Origin: Pythium myriotylum
Taxonomy: Eukaryota; Oomycota; Peronosporomycetes; Pythiales; Pythiaceae
Length of the DNA: 64,000 bases
Reading direction: 5' to 3'
NCBI GenBank assembly: GCA_023091665.1
Contig: JALJCQ010000008.1
Location: forward strand, 496,001 to 560,000
Part shown: positions 41,151 to 52,128 of the stretch, piece after piece
Numbering within the stretch: the stretch's first letter is position 1
Layout: each line of letters opens with the position of its first letter
Position numbers and translations under genes: made by a program
Notes under the pieces: model-generated
Seen by the model: the letters and a program-made list of their open reading frames with translations, nothing else
What the model was told of the DNA's origin: nothing
Database searches by the model: none

Positions 41151-42888
41151 ATGACGACTTCCGCCGACGCGCCGTCCTCGCCCTTCGCGCAGAGCGTCGA
41201 CACGACGCCGCCGCCCGCGCCGCTCGAAAGAACGGCGTCCAACGACGCCGCCGAGAAGCAGAACGGCGACCAGCACGCGCTGCTCGTGATCCTCTCGGTC
41301 AACGACGTCTACGACATGTATCCCGACCAGAACGGCCGCGGCGGTGCGTGGAGCAGCCACCAGCTATTGATGGCGACCGTGCTCATGGTTTTTGTGTGCG
41401 TTTTGTGTAGGCATCGCGGAGCTGGCGACGCTGCTGGAGCGCGAGAAGGCCAAGGTGCCGCCGCACGCCAAGCTGCTGGTCACGCTCAACGGCGACTTCC
41501 TCTCGGGCTCGCAGGTCGGCGAGATCCACAAAGGGTACGTGGTGACATACGACGGCCCGGACGCGCTGCGTTCCCAGAGACTGACTGACTGACACTGCGT
41601 CGTGCACAGAGCCCACATGATCGAGCTCATGAACCACCTCGGCATCGAGTACGTCGTGCTCGGCAACCACGAGTTCGACTTTGGCGGCGAGACGCTGCTC
41701 TCGCGCATGGCCGACTCGCAGTTCAAGTGGTTCGGCTCGAACGTCAAGCAAAAGTCCACGGGCGGCGGGCTCCTCAAGGGCGTCATCGACACGGAGATCG
41801 TCGAGCTCGGCGACGGACTCAAACTCGGCATCTTCGGCGTCGTGACGCAGGACACGCCCAACCTCTCGTTCCCGGGCGACGATATCTACTTTGATAATGT
41901 CTTCGACACGTCCAAGCGCTGTGTGCACGAGCTGCAGGACCAGGGCGCCGACCTCATCCTCGCGCTCACGCACCTGAGCATCGCGCAGGACAAGCTGCTC
42001 GCGCGTAAAGTGCCGGGTATTGACATCATGCTCGGCGGTCACGACCACGAACCCTTTACGCTCTACGAAGGGAACACTCTGATCCACAAGTCGGGCCAGA
42101 ACGCTGTCTGGCTCGCGCGGATGGAGTTCACATTGACCAAGTCGAGCGCGTCACCCGAGCGACCGCTCGCGATCTCGCCGCAGTGGACGATGATCGCGAA
42201 CCAAGGCATCCCGCCGCAGCCGCAGTGCCAAGAGATCGTCACCAAGTACATGAAGGCAATCATGGAGAACGAGGACGCCGCTGAGGCCAACCGGGTGCTC
42301 GCGACGCTCGGCGCCCCGCTCAGTACCAAGACCGCGCAGCTGCGGTCTGGCGAGTGCAACGCCGGCAACCTCGCGGCGGACGCACTGCGTTCCGAGCTGA
42401 GTGCTGACTTTGGATTGATCAACGGCGGATTTATCCGTGGCGACAAGATTTATGAGGCCAAGACGAGCCTCACGGCTGGTATGATCGACAGCGAAATGCC
42501 GTTTCCTCGCCCGGCTGTGCTCATCCGCATCCAGGCGCGCGACTTCCGCGACGCGATTCTGCAGCACTTCTCCAAGTACCCCCAGCAATCTGGGTCCTAC
42601 CCGCACATCTCAGGCCTTCGCATCGTGATCGATCGGAAAACTAACCCGTCCTCGCCCACCATCACCGACTTTAAAGACGACCAGGGCAACGACATCGACC
42701 TTGACACGACGATCCAAGTCGCGACCACAGCGTTTATCGCCCGAGGAGGCGATGGATGTGATGCTTGGCTGCGCGGCGAAGTTCTCCACGAGCAAGGCAA
42801 GATCGCCGACGTGCTCAAGCAGTTCCTCATGAAGAAGCGGCTTATCGCGTACCCGGAGAAGGAAGGCCGCATCACCATTGTAGAATGA
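41151..42888 (+). CDS. 5'-nucleotidase-type metallophosphoesterase, copy C (His-to-Tyr)
   Basis: Three exons: 41151-41343, 41411-41534 and 41610-42888, 531 residues. The first metal motif is NDVYDM with Tyr54 in place of the usual His. The rest is canonical: LNGDFLSG, GNHEFDFGG, ALTHLS, GGHDHE, and in the C-terminal domain RSGECNAGNLAADAL, INGGFIRGD and FPRPA. The intron positions match copy B (middle exon 124 bases in both). The N-terminus is low-complexity and lacks a signal peptide. It likely hydrolyses nucleotides or UDP-sugars inside the cell, unless the metal-site change alters activity. Confidence 0.88.
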
Positions 42889-42958
42889 ACGAATGAATAT
42901 ACCGGTAAAGTCAACTCTTTTTCCACTGTATTACTCCTGCTGTACTATTAGCACCTCT

Positions 42959-44071
42959 TCACTGCGACTCATCGCTACTGTTCTCTCCTTCGTAATCGTC
43001 CTCGTCAATCGCTGTCGTCACAAACCCCATCCAGCGCCCTGTTCGTGCTCGTTCGCCGATATAGAAATGTGGAGCTTCAGGGAAACCAACGAGTCGCACG
43101 TGGCGCCAGTCGATGAGATGTTGGTTCACCATTTCGCCCAGCTTTTCTGCGTCTTCGTCTCCCCAAGCTCCGAAGAAATCGTCGGCGTTGTCCTCGGTCT
43201 CCTCGATATTTACCATCTCACTAGGCGGTGGGGTCGGATCGTATTCGGCTAGCGCCATCTCTTCGTGAATCTCAACTGAAAGTTCTGACCACGCGTCGCT
43301 CACGAGCCGTGCGTTGTTTCTCCACCAATATGGCGAGAGCTTGGTGAGCTGTAACAAGTCCGTGCCGCGCGGCGTTATCTTATGGCTGTGGCAGCGTAGA
43401 AACAACGGAAAGATCGGCGGTGACACGGTCCAAATCTCTTTTTCCGCAATATCGATGTGCACTGCAAACAGACGGAGCTCGTCGACGATGATGCTGAGGT
43501 CCTGGAAGAGCCCAAACGCGTTGACGTCCTGAGGAAACGAGTCCAGCGAGGCGTCACCCGACTGGATGGCCGAGAGGAAGCCGTATTCAGACGCAAAGTA
43601 GTATACATTGAGGCGGTTCCAACAAACCAAGTCCTCTGTGAGGAACAATTTTGTCCCATACATCTCGGGAGGTGGAGGTACGGTCTGCGCTTGGTGACCG
43701 TCTTGGTGGTCGTCGACACTGCTGGATTCGGTGGTCATGTAATTTTGAAAATTGGTGCGGCGGTATCTGTCTGACGAGAAGTCAAACCACTCGAAGAGGC
43801 TCTTGCGCCAGAAAAGCTGGTTCTGCGGACCAAGACGCGAGCCCAGTGCCGGCACGGCGAGACACAAATTCGCGACGGTCTCGAGGAACTTGGTCGCCTC
43901 GCCCTGGCGCTGCCAGGTTTTCCGAGGGCGTGGGAGGAACGCCAGGACAGCGTCCAGCAACTCGCTGGTCAGCATAGTCACGCGCGCAGGCTCAGCGGCG
44001 ACGGTCGAGGTCTGCATGGTGATAGCCATTGCGATCGGTTGCGAACTCTCGAGAGAGACCCGAAACGACAT
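42959..44071 (-). CDS. F-box-like oomycete family protein
   Basis: One exon, 370 residues, ATG at 44071. It shares the N-terminal pattern (LLDAVLAFLPRP, VANLCLAVPALGSRLGPQNQLFWRKSLFEWFDF) and the C-terminal FYIGERARTGRWMGFVT motif with the gene at 34590-35753. A Gln/Pro-rich stretch (HQDGHQAQTVPPPP) replaces the segment between NVDD and the WxxxN motif of that gene. The end is acidic (EDDYEGENSSDESQ). It lies tail-to-tail with phosphoesterase C, 70 bases apart. Function inferred only as a possible F-box-like adaptor. Confidence 0.68.
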   Translation of the reverse strand: MSFRVSLESSQPIAMAITMQTSTVAAEPARVTMLTSELLDAVLAFLPRPRKTWQRQGEATKFLETVANLCLAVPALGSRLGPQNQLFWRKSLFEWFDFSSDRYRRTNFQNYMTTESSSVDDHQDGHQAQTVPPPPEMYGTKLFLTEDLVCWNRLNVYYFASEYGFLSAIQSGDASLDSFPQDVNAFGLFQDLSIIVDELRLFAVHIDIAEKEIWTVSPPIFPLFLRCHSHKITPRGTDLLQLTKLSPYWWRNNARLVSDAWSELSVEIHEEMALAEYDPTPPPSEMVNIEETEDNADDFFGAWGDEDAEKLGEMVNQHLIDWRHVRLVGFPEAPHFYIGERARTGRWMGFVTTAIDEDDYEGENSSDESQ

Positions 44072-44477
44072 GGCGAGACTCGCGATGAGTCATTTCAGGC
44101 TGTACCCACATCGCCTTCCAGAGGTCGGTCTCTCCACGAAACTACATACGTTCACATAGGTAATTCATTTATAAATTATTTCACTGATTTTCTTCAAGTG
44201 AAATTTGTTTTCGATACACTATTTATCACAAATAAATTATTTTACAAAGTACTGCCAATCTCCGCCTTTCCCGCTCGACTGGAACTCGTCCTTCGTGGCG
44301 CCGAGGTCTGTCGCGCTCGTGCTCGCGCCGTTCGCTCGCTCTCCGTCGCGCTCGGCTGCTTCTCTCTCCCTCGGCGCTGCGTCGATGCGATGACGTCGCC
44401 AAGAAAAGCTCGCATCGTCTCATGCGTTTGAAACGTCGTGGGGTGCGTTGGGGCTCTGCTGTCACCTGAGCTCACAA
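44072..44477. promoter_or_regulatory. Divergent promoter region
   Basis: About 400 bases between the F-box-like gene and the large EF-hand gene. An AT-rich block at 44155-44250 stands out against the GC-rich surroundings. No gene was seen. Confidence 0.4.
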
Positions 44478-47400
44478 ATGGACGCCGATCGGCGCAGCAG
44501 TAGCCGCGACGGCAAGGCCGCGGAGCTCTCGACGGCGTCTCCTGTCAAGTCGTCGACGCTGTCAACCACTGCTGCGGCTACGGCCGTCGCCAAGCTCCAG
44601 CGCGTCGTCCATTCGCTCGGCAGTTCGTCCTCGACGGCGTCGCGACAGTCGAACATCGTGCCCGAAGAGGACGCGCAGGCGCTGATCAAGTCGTTCCGTC
44701 GCAAGAAGTACGTGCGCGCGCGGCTGCTGCTGCCGCTGCAGAGCGAGGAGCCGCAGCGTGCTCCGCCACCGCGTCGCACGAGCTCATCGCCACGCAGAGT
44801 TTACACGCCGCGAGCGCCATTGGACATGGACAAACAGAGCCTGTTAGATAGATTGCCCGAATACGACCCACAGCAGACGGCCAACAACCGAGAAGAAGAC
44901 ACTGCACAGGGCGAAATCGAGACGCTGCAGCATGTCCACGCGTTACTGGCGTCGCCGGACGAGGTCGACCGATGGATCGCTACATACGAGACCGAGAAGG
45001 CCCAGTTTGCGAGCTTTGCTCTCTTCACCGAGATGAAGCTCGACGAGATCCACGACAAGTACGTCTCGCTTGCTGGTCGCCCGAACGCTGTCGAAGCTGC
45101 TGCGTGCTGCGCGATGCTGCTCAAGATGCCGGGACTCGTCGGATGCTATCGCACGTTGCTTGAGAAGATCGCGATTGGTGTCCTGAGCGTCGTGTACCTC
45201 CCTGACGAGACTCAATCGACTGCTCTCGCTGAGGAACAGCCGATGGCGACGCTTGTTCGGGGGCTCTTCGCCAGGAAACCTTACTTCCAGAAGATGCAGG
45301 AACTCGAGATGCAGCTTCGCCAAGCAAAAAGTCTCACGGATCCGAATGTGCTCAGGTCACTAACCGTCAACGACATCCAAACCATTGTCACACAAATCCC
45401 CGTGCGCACCATGTCGGAAGGGATTGTGAACGCGTATGCGATGCATCTTCCGAACCTTGACCATCTGTTGGCTTCGGTCCATGAGAAGAAGCTGCAACTG
45501 CAGCTCGAGTTCTACCAGCTCCATGGACGGAGGCGTCGTGTGTTCAAGCGCCGAAGTACCGGGGAGGCGACGAATAACGGTGATGACGACGATGATGACG
45601 ATTTTGATGACCCAGACTACCCGATCACGGTGCCGCTGACGTCGAGCGCCCAAATTTGCCGCGCGATCACCCACCACGCCGCGAGTTTCAGCTCGAGTGG
45701 TAAGGAAATGATCCTGTGCTCAATCCTCGAACATATCGACATCGATTCGTTCCGTGACGTTTTCAAACGGTTTGACGCCCATGGGAAAACTTGTTTTCTT
45801 CACCATCTGAGCGTGTTAGAGAGCAGCGACCACCTGCAGCTGATCCTAGAACAGCTCCCGAACCCGGGCGATATGCTCTTTCGATTCTACTACGTGATCT
45901 GCGGTGGCGGCGGCAGTGGGCGACTAGAAGAAGGCGGCGGCACGAACCCCAAGCACATTTTCTTCAAGAAGATCCTGGGTGCGGAGATGGAGTTCTTTTT
46001 TCTTTGCGATCTAGCGGCGTATTTGAATGACGAACAGTGGACGCTGCTCTCCCAAGAGTACGAAAAACACGCCCAGGAACGCAAAGCCCGACGCAAACGA
46101 CTGAGGCAACGGCGCGGAACGGGTGCAGATGGTGAGGGAGGCGGTGAAGGAGATGAAGACGAGGAGAATGCCGAGGATGATGTGGAGGACTTCAGTGGAG
46201 ACGTGGAGCCACACCAGAAGAAGGCCAATCGGTCAGGCTCGACTGGGTCGTTGGAGCAGTTCCAGCTCATGGTGTGGAACTATATCCACAAGCACAAGTT
46301 CACGAGCGCACAGCTGTGGGCATTTGCCCAAGCGGTGCTGCTTCCGTCGCTAGAAGAAGCAGAGATCAACGCGTGTATCGACCACTGCATGGATCGACTG
46401 ACAATCTCTAATCGCTGGAAAAAGCTACTTGGACTCGTGGATGAGATGGAAGCGGACAGCGGGACAGCCTCAGCTGACGGCGCAGACGCCGAACACGAAT
46501 TAGCACGCCACATCCGTCTCAAGATCCTCAAGAGACTATTTGCTATGCTGTCAAGAGAGGAGCGCGCCGCGTGGATGGACAAGACCACGGCCAAGTACGG
46601 CGTGCTGACCAACAAACCACCACCGCCGGCGAAGAAAGAAGTCGCACCAATCACAATTGTCCAGGCAGCACCGACCAAGCCGCCGAATCTTGAAGACCCG
46701 AAGCCGTTCATCTCGCTCATGCGACTTGACCTCAAGATGCTCTGGCTCGAGGCGCTGCTCAACGCTGTGACGAGTGATAAGGAGACGTCCGCGCGGACGG
46801 CGATGTTGAAGCAAGTGCTGGTGCCGTTCATAAATGGCCAGACTCCGGTGGTCCCTGCAGCTCCTGCCGCACCTGCCGTCCAAGAGCCTAAGAAACCCGA
46901 GATCGAGTCGCTATCGGACGCTGAACGAGCCATTCGATCTATCGTGTCACAGTTGAAGGCAAAGAATCCAGCGGACGAAGTCAAATTGTGGAAAAGTATC
47001 ATTCCTGAGAGCATGCGACCTCGAACAGTGGAGACAGCAAGCCGTGCGGTGTCTCCTCTGCCCCAGCTCGTCGAGACGAAAGAGCCAGTCAAGTCAACGC
47101 CTTCCAAGACGCAGTGGTGGGAGGTTTCAGGACCCAACTCGGCTGTCGCGAAGGCGTTCCGATCGCTGGTGGAGTCGAAATCGGAGAACGATGTGCTCGA
47201 GATCCTCCGTCGTGGGCTGGAGCCACCACCCAAGATCGATCGCGACGACGGCGACTCGGATTCTGAACCGAAAATCGGCGCAGCGAGCTTCAAAAACTCT
47301 GTCAAGCGCAAAGTCAGCGCGATTGTCGCTGTCGCCGAGCCCATGGAGTGGCACGAACGCGTCAAAGTCGGTATGCTCGACGAGGCCACGCAGACCGAAC

Positions 47401-49286
47401 TCCCCGAGACGTCTCACGTGGATAGTTCGCTTGAAAAGCCCACTGTAGTCGTGACACGAGCGCCGCTCACGTTGACAGCACTGCTTGGGCGTGGACTCGT
47501 GGAAAAACCGGCCGCTGGGTCGCCACGTCGCAAAAACGAAGCCAAGTACCAGAAGCTTAACAGCTCAGCCGTGCCGCGGTCCATCGCGGGACTGATCACG
47601 TCGTGGCGCGTCAACACCGACCAGCTCATCCAGTTTGCCAAAAAGTCGATGCCCACGGTCTTGCGTCTGATTGCCGACGCGTACGGCGAGCTACTGACAG
47701 CAGGTCGTCGCAAGGCCAACTTCCAGGCGGTGACGGCGAGTGGAGGCACAGTCACTGGCCACCGCGGCACGGTGAAAGAGCTCACGCTCGCGCAGATCGT
47801 GTATCAGCAGTTTCTGCACAGCTACGGGCTGCCGGGCATCGCCGACATGCATCTGCTGGCGTTCTCATGCGCGCTCGAGGCCTACCGCTCACAGCATCTT
47901 CGAGTTGAGTTCTTCTCGCGGTTTGTCTTTGAGGAAGTATCCAAGCTCGAGCTCAGCAATTTCCTCGAGTTCCTCGAGTGCCTCGTGTGCGAAGACGTCG
48001 CCGCGTCGGCGAATTCGTCGGGAAACAGCTCAGCGTCTAGTTCGAACGCCGCGCCAGGGCCTGTGACCACCAAGAGACAACGATTCGTGCCTCGAGTTAT
48101 CGTCTCCGACAAGGAAAACTGGATGGTGCCGTTGGAGAAGGCCCAAGAGGCCGCGCAACTCTGCTTCCGCGCCATGCGAAAGCAGGCCGTTGCCGCTTTC
48201 TGTGAGAAGCTCGCCATGCTGGCTGCTCAAGGCTCAAGTTCGTTTATTCCCGGAGGTTCGACAGCGGTTGCTTCCCAATCGACAGTGCAGACGACGACAG
48301 CGACAGCGACCGACACAGGACGATCGAGTCCGACGCCTTACGCACTGGCGGCTCCGACGACTGGCCCTGGCGTCGGCGATGGGCCCATGCTGAACGTGGA
48401 CCATCTCCTGCAGCTCGTGGTGGAGGAATGGCGCGAGGAGCAGCTGCGTCGCGAAGGCCACTTGCTCAACGTCTTCCGTGCGGGCGACGTGAACGGCGAC
48501 GGCGAGCTCACGTCGGCCGAGTTCACGCAGATCGTGCTGGCAATCGACCACACTCGCGAGCTCGACGACATCTTGCTCATGTACAGCGAGACGCTACGAC
48601 GCACCGAGTGCGATGCCATCGACGCCGAGAGCTTTTTGCAGGTGGCCAAGGAGTACGAGCTCGATCGCGCGGCCTGGAACGAGGACGGCGACCTGCGCAA
48701 CGTCGTCAACGACATGAGCGAGCTCCAGGAGACGTGGCAGCACACGCGCGCGTTCTTCCTCGGCACGCTTGAGGCGCTCGCGAGAGATCTACCGACCGTC
48801 CACTTTTTGCGCGTCTGCGAGGGCGCTGGCTGCGGCTGCCTCAAGTGCATTCTCGACGGCTACATCGGCTTCCAGCGCATGCGGCGCGACTACTTCACGA
48901 CTGCGAACCCTCGCGTGGCAGGTGCTCGACCTCGCGGTGCTGCCGTCTCCGAGGCGTTGCTCTGGGCGAGGTTCTGGCACCTCATGCGGCAGCTGTACGA
49001 GGCCGCGAGCGAGAGTCTGGGCGTGCTCACAGCCTGGGAAGGCGCCGCGTACATGCGTGTCGAGCCGGCACCAAGGCCGCCGCCGCGTTTCCTCAAGTTC
49101 CGACGCCCCGCTGTGCCCAACTTCCTCTTCCCGGACACGACACGCATCAGCGGCAAGATGAGCGCGCAGCACGTGGAGCCGCCCGAGGTCTTCGATCGCG
49201 ACGGCATCCTCGCGCAGTTTGCGAATCTCATGGCGCTCATGACAATCTCCACGGCTGCGAGCAAGCCCAGCGGCGATGGAAGCTGA
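44478..49286 (+). CDS. Very large EF-hand-containing protein, unknown function
   Basis: A single 1602-residue exon, ATG at 44478; a short non-ATG extension upstream was not used. Most of the chain is helical with low-complexity linkers. Acidic runs occur near residues 370-385 (DDDDDDDFDDPDY) and 555-580. A basic string lies between them (KARRKRLRQRRG). A single canonical EF-hand loop is present near residue 1337 (DVNGDGELTSAE), so calcium binding is likely there. A Cys cluster (CEGAGCGCLKC) follows near 1448. I do not recognise the family; similar long EF-hand proteins in flagellated protists are sometimes axonemal, which is only a suggestion. Confidence 0.75.
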   Translation: MDADRRSSSRDGKAAELSTASPVKSSTLSTTAAATAVAKLQRVVHSLGSSSSTASRQSNIVPEEDAQALIKSFRRKKYVRARLLLPLQSEEPQRAPPPRRTSSSPRRVYTPRAPLDMDKQSLLDRLPEYDPQQTANNREEDTAQGEIETLQHVHALLASPDEVDRWIATYETEKAQFASFALFTEMKLDEIHDKYVSLAGRPNAVEAAACCAMLLKMPGLVGCYRTLLEKIAIGVLSVVYLPDETQSTALAEEQPMATLVRGLFARKPYFQKMQELEMQLRQAKSLTDPNVLRSLTVNDIQTIVTQIPVRTMSEGIVNAYAMHLPNLDHLLASVHEKKLQLQLEFYQLHGRRRRVFKRRSTGEATNNGDDDDDDDFDDPDYPITVPLTSSAQICRAITHHAASFSSSGKEMILCSILEHIDIDSFRDVFKRFDAHGKTCFLHHLSVLESSDHLQLILEQLPNPGDMLFRFYYVICGGGGSGRLEEGGGTNPKHIFFKKILGAEMEFFFLCDLAAYLNDEQWTLLSQEYEKHAQERKARRKRLRQRRGTGADGEGGGEGDEDEENAEDDVEDFSGDVEPHQKKANRSGSTGSLEQFQLMVWNYIHKHKFTSAQLWAFAQAVLLPSLEEAEINACIDHCMDRLTISNRWKKLLGLVDEMEADSGTASADGADAEHELARHIRLKILKRLFAMLSREERAAWMDKTTAKYGVLTNKPPPPAKKEVAPITIVQAAPTKPPNLEDPKPFISLMRLDLKMLWLEALLNAVTSDKETSARTAMLKQVLVPFINGQTPVVPAAPAAPAVQEPKKPEIESLSDAERAIRSIVSQLKAKNPADEVKLWKSIIPESMRPRTVETASRAVSPLPQLVETKEPVKSTPSKTQWWEVSGPNSAVAKAFRSLVESKSENDVLEILRRGLEPPPKIDRDDGDSDSEPKIGAASFKNSVKRKVSAIVAVAEPMEWHERVKVGMLDEATQTELPETSHVDSSLEKPTVVVTRAPLTLTALLGRGLVEKPAAGSPRRKNEAKYQKLNSSAVPRSIAGLITSWRVNTDQLIQFAKKSMPTVLRLIADAYGELLTAGRRKANFQAVTASGGTVTGHRGTVKELTLAQIVYQQFLHSYGLPGIADMHLLAFSCALEAYRSQHLRVEFFSRFVFEEVSKLELSNFLEFLECLVCEDVAASANSSGNSSASSSNAAPGPVTTKRQRFVPRVIVSDKENWMVPLEKAQEAAQLCFRAMRKQAVAAFCEKLAMLAAQGSSSFIPGGSTAVASQSTVQTTTATATDTGRSSPTPYALAAPTTGPGVGDGPMLNVDHLLQLVVEEWREEQLRREGHLLNVFRAGDVNGDGELTSAEFTQIVLAIDHTRELDDILLMYSETLRRTECDAIDAESFLQVAKEYELDRAAWNEDGDLRNVVNDMSELQETWQHTRAFFLGTLEALARDLPTVHFLRVCEGAGCGCLKCILDGYIGFQRMRRDYFTTANPRVAGARPRGAAVSEALLWARFWHLMRQLYEAASESLGVLTAWEGAAYMRVEPAPRPPPRFLKFRRPAVPNFLFPDTTRISGKMSAQHVEPPEVFDRDGILAQFANLMALMTISTAASKPSGDGS

Positions 49287-49368
49287 CCATCTCCAGACCG
49301 TCTATTGATAGCCTGACGAGCTGGTGGTCTGAGCATGGGCCATCGCTGGCCATTCGGCTCCTGAAGTC

Positions 49369-50534
49369 ATGGGCGCGACCAAGGCCGTGGATCCCGCGCG
49401 ACTGAACAAGTTCATCGATGCGCCGCCCGCTGCGAACGCCACGCGCGTGCTTCACGCGGCGGAGACCAAGTCGCAGACGCGCGTCGTGTCGTGGGACGGC
49501 GCCAAATGCGACGTGCGGGCCTTCGAGTCGCGACTCGCGGCGCCGGACGAGGTGCTGCTGGGCTCGGACCGACGGCAGCAGCGACTGCTGGGCACGACGA
49601 CCGTGCCGGCGAGCGGACTCATGGCCAGTAAGCACGTGCCCGTGAGGTGAGTGGTGGGGCAGGATGCGAGAGAGAGTGGCGCCGGCAGCTGATGTTCTCT
49701 CGCAGCGAAGACGCGTCGGCCAGCGCTGAGCGACTGGTAAGACTGCTGTGAGCGTTCGAGTGTGTGGACGCGTGGTGATCTTCGTGAGCGTGACGCGTAG
49801 ACAGCGCCGCTGCTGGTGCAGCGAGAGGGCGTCGCGCAGAGCCCTGCGATCGCCCACGTGGCCGTGCCGACGTCCGTCTTGCTCCATGAGCACGGGCTGC
49901 TCACGCCCGCGCAGCGTCGCGAGCGACTCGAGTTCGAGACCAAATACCACGGCGCGAGGCGCGCGCTGGAGCAGGCCGAGCGCGACGAGCGACGACTGCA
50001 TCAGCTCGTGTATGGATCTGAGGCTCGTTGGAATGCCACGCACGCTTGATAGTTGACGGGTTGGTGTCTCTTCTAGCCATGCTCGACACTCGACGAACGA
50101 CGTGCTCAACACGGAGCCTCTCTCGGACGCGAATGCCGGCCAGCGAGGCGTACGCGGCGAGCCGTTCAAGCCGCAGCTGCTGAGCCACGACATGGCGCCC
50201 AAGCGCGGGCTGCCGCGCGAGTTCCAGAAGAAAGCCGACGGCGCCACGCCCCACGTGCAGACCCACGACCGGCTCTTCAACGAGACGCCCGTGCCCTGGA
50301 GCCACGAACGGTGCGACGTGTGACGGTCACATGTGAGAAAGGCGGTCACGGTCTCACTTCTCGTCGCAACTTCAACTTCGTAGATGCCAGCGACTGCGCA
50401 ACGAAGGCCACGGCGGGCGGCCGTTCGACATCATCAACGGCGGCGTCGTGCAGCACGTGCCGCCGTCGATCCCCGAGAAGCAGCACGCGCGGCAGGCGCA
50501 TCCGTCGGTCATCATCCACCCGTACACGCGCTGA
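49369..50534 (+). CDS. Conserved five-exon protein, unknown function
   Basis: Exons 49369-49646, 49706-49736, 49801-50009, 50077-50310 and 50384-50534 splice in frame to 300 residues. The second exon is only 31 bases. The protein is rich in Arg, Ala and His, with a helical middle (RRALEQAERDERRLHQL) and a proline-containing end (INGGVVQHVPPSIPEKQHARQ then HPSVIIHPYTR). There is no signal peptide or membrane segment. The style resembles small ciliary/flagellar proteins of zoosporic protists, but I cannot name it. It directly follows the large EF-hand gene on the same strand, 82 bases away. Confidence 0.7.
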
Positions 50535-50842
50535 GCTGCGCGCACATGGGTACATTTATAGAAACGTTAGATACCGATGCGATATCTAACGTCGCTAAGA
50601 TCCGCAGACGGATCTTCTCAGAAGGTAGGTCAACGACGGAAGAGAGAGAGAGAGAGAGATGAGGCCAAGAGAACGCGTTCCCCTTGCCTTCTTCGTCTCC
50701 CCCGTGGAGTGATACAAATTCGCAGGCGTTCATTTTCGCGTCCTTGTCACGCACAACAGAGAATAGCTTAGGCTATGGTACAGGTTCTTTCCGTCCTTGG
50801 GGCCGGCAGTGGTGGTACAGCAACGGTCGTAGATCAGCGGGT
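50535..50842. other. Intergenic with inverted repeat and GA run
   Basis: About 310 bases between convergent genes. It holds a perfect 10-base inverted repeat (50564-50592) and a GA-dinucleotide run (about 50642-50660). Confidence 0.6.
50564..50592. repeat. Perfect 10-bp inverted repeat, 9-base loop
   Basis: ACGTTAGATA (50564-50573) and TATCTAACGT (50583-50592) flank a 9-base loop. The hairpin lies 30 bases after the stop codon of the five-exon gene and may be part of its 3' end or a short element remnant. Confidence 0.6.
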
Positions 50843-51265
50843 TCACAGCGCCGGCAGCGAGTCGGTCACGGCGTCCATGGCCGGCATGTTCACGACGCCC
50901 TCCATGAACGACACGACCTGGCCGCCGCACGTCACGAACATGCGCTCGTAGCCGCCAGGCGAGCCCGACGGACTCGGCGCGCGGCGCGTCGACGTGTAGT
51001 ACGTCGTGCCGTGCACGCGCTGCGGCGAGCCGGCCATGGCCGACGACGCGTACGACCACTCCATGGCGCCGTGGTACGGGCGCGGCGACTCGCGCTGCTG
51101 GTTCTCCCAGGACTCGACGCGCTGGCGCTGCGCGCGCTGCGCCGTGAGCTGCTTGAGGTCCTAGATGGACATATCCTCCGTCAGGACCGCGGGCGGATAT
51201 GTCGGGTTACGCGCATATCCGCGACTCACCTGGACAGACATGCCGCTGCGGATGCCGACGACCAT
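50843..51265 (-). CDS. Small two-exon protein, unknown function
   Basis: Exons 51265-51230 and 51160-50843 (intron 51161-51229, GTGAGT to TAG) encode 117 residues: MVVGIRSGMSVQ joined to DLKQLTAQRAQRQRVESW. The first exon is only 12 codons. The middle is basic and polar with a possible short coiled coil. The end is hydrophobic and Met-rich (GYERMFVTCGGQVVSFMEGVVNMPAMDAV). No known domain. The intron is unusually rich in inverted repeats. I support it by the clean splice consensus and phase, not by homology. Confidence 0.55.
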
Positions 51266-52128
51266 GGTGCTTGTTGGTGGGTTGGTTTGTTCGGGAGTTG
51301 GTGCGTTGGTGTGTTGGTGGGTGCGTGTGCTCGGCGCGGCGCAAATATCTTTCTGTTCAAGGTCCGGCGAGTTGCCTGAAAAGGCCAGAACTAAAAAAGC
51401 AAGGAAAAAAAAGAGTGTGCAGTCTCTCTGGGTGGTCGTTTCAGCCAGTCAGACCGAGCTGACTTGGCTGCAAAAGGCAGGTTCCGAACTCATCGTCGCA
51501 CCACCTTCAAGATCCAGAAAGGGGGCTGAAAAGACCCAGATGGCTTCTTTGTGGGCGAAACGGATCTTTCCAAAAACTGCCCGCAGGGCGTTATCTTCTC
51601 CAACCAAATAAATTCCCTCCCTCCCGCACACTACTGGACGCGTCCATCAACCGTCTCTGTGACGATTCGCAGCAAGGGGCGCGGATGCGACAAGGACGCT
51701 CTCCACCAAACGCCCAACTTCAACGTCTGACCGTTCCGCCCAGCTTCCGACGAAGCACCACCTCACAGCCCTTGCCAATTGACTTTTCCGTGGTGGACAC
51801 GGCATCTGGAGCCAACGCAACGTGGAAGTTGGCGGCTGGTCCATCGAAAGACGAAGTGGGTGCTTCTGTGGATCTTGAGTCAAATCACCTGGCACCGCTG
51901 AGACGGCTGACCTCGCTTTTTTGTTGGTTATTTTCTCCAGAGAAAAAGACCGGGAGGGAACAAAGTTCCGGATTTCCGAACCGGCAACTGCCGCCATGAG
52001 GTGATCTGGATTAGTGACTGAGATCGGTTGGCGACTTTCTGCCAATCATGCGCGGCCACGACGCTTCAGACGGACCACAATAATTCTTGAAGTTGGTGCC
52101 GCGCCAACTTCACCAACACTCCCAACTG
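51266..52128. other. Intergenic, no gene seen
   Basis: About 860 bases between the small two-exon gene and the 3' end of XRCC3. Short frames only. TTGGCG/CGCCAA hexamers occur at 51829, 52028 and 52102. Confidence 0.5.

Noticed and set aside
49237..50349. 370-codon minus-strand frame
   Set aside because: Overlaps the five-exon plus-strand gene, whose splice sites and phases all agree.
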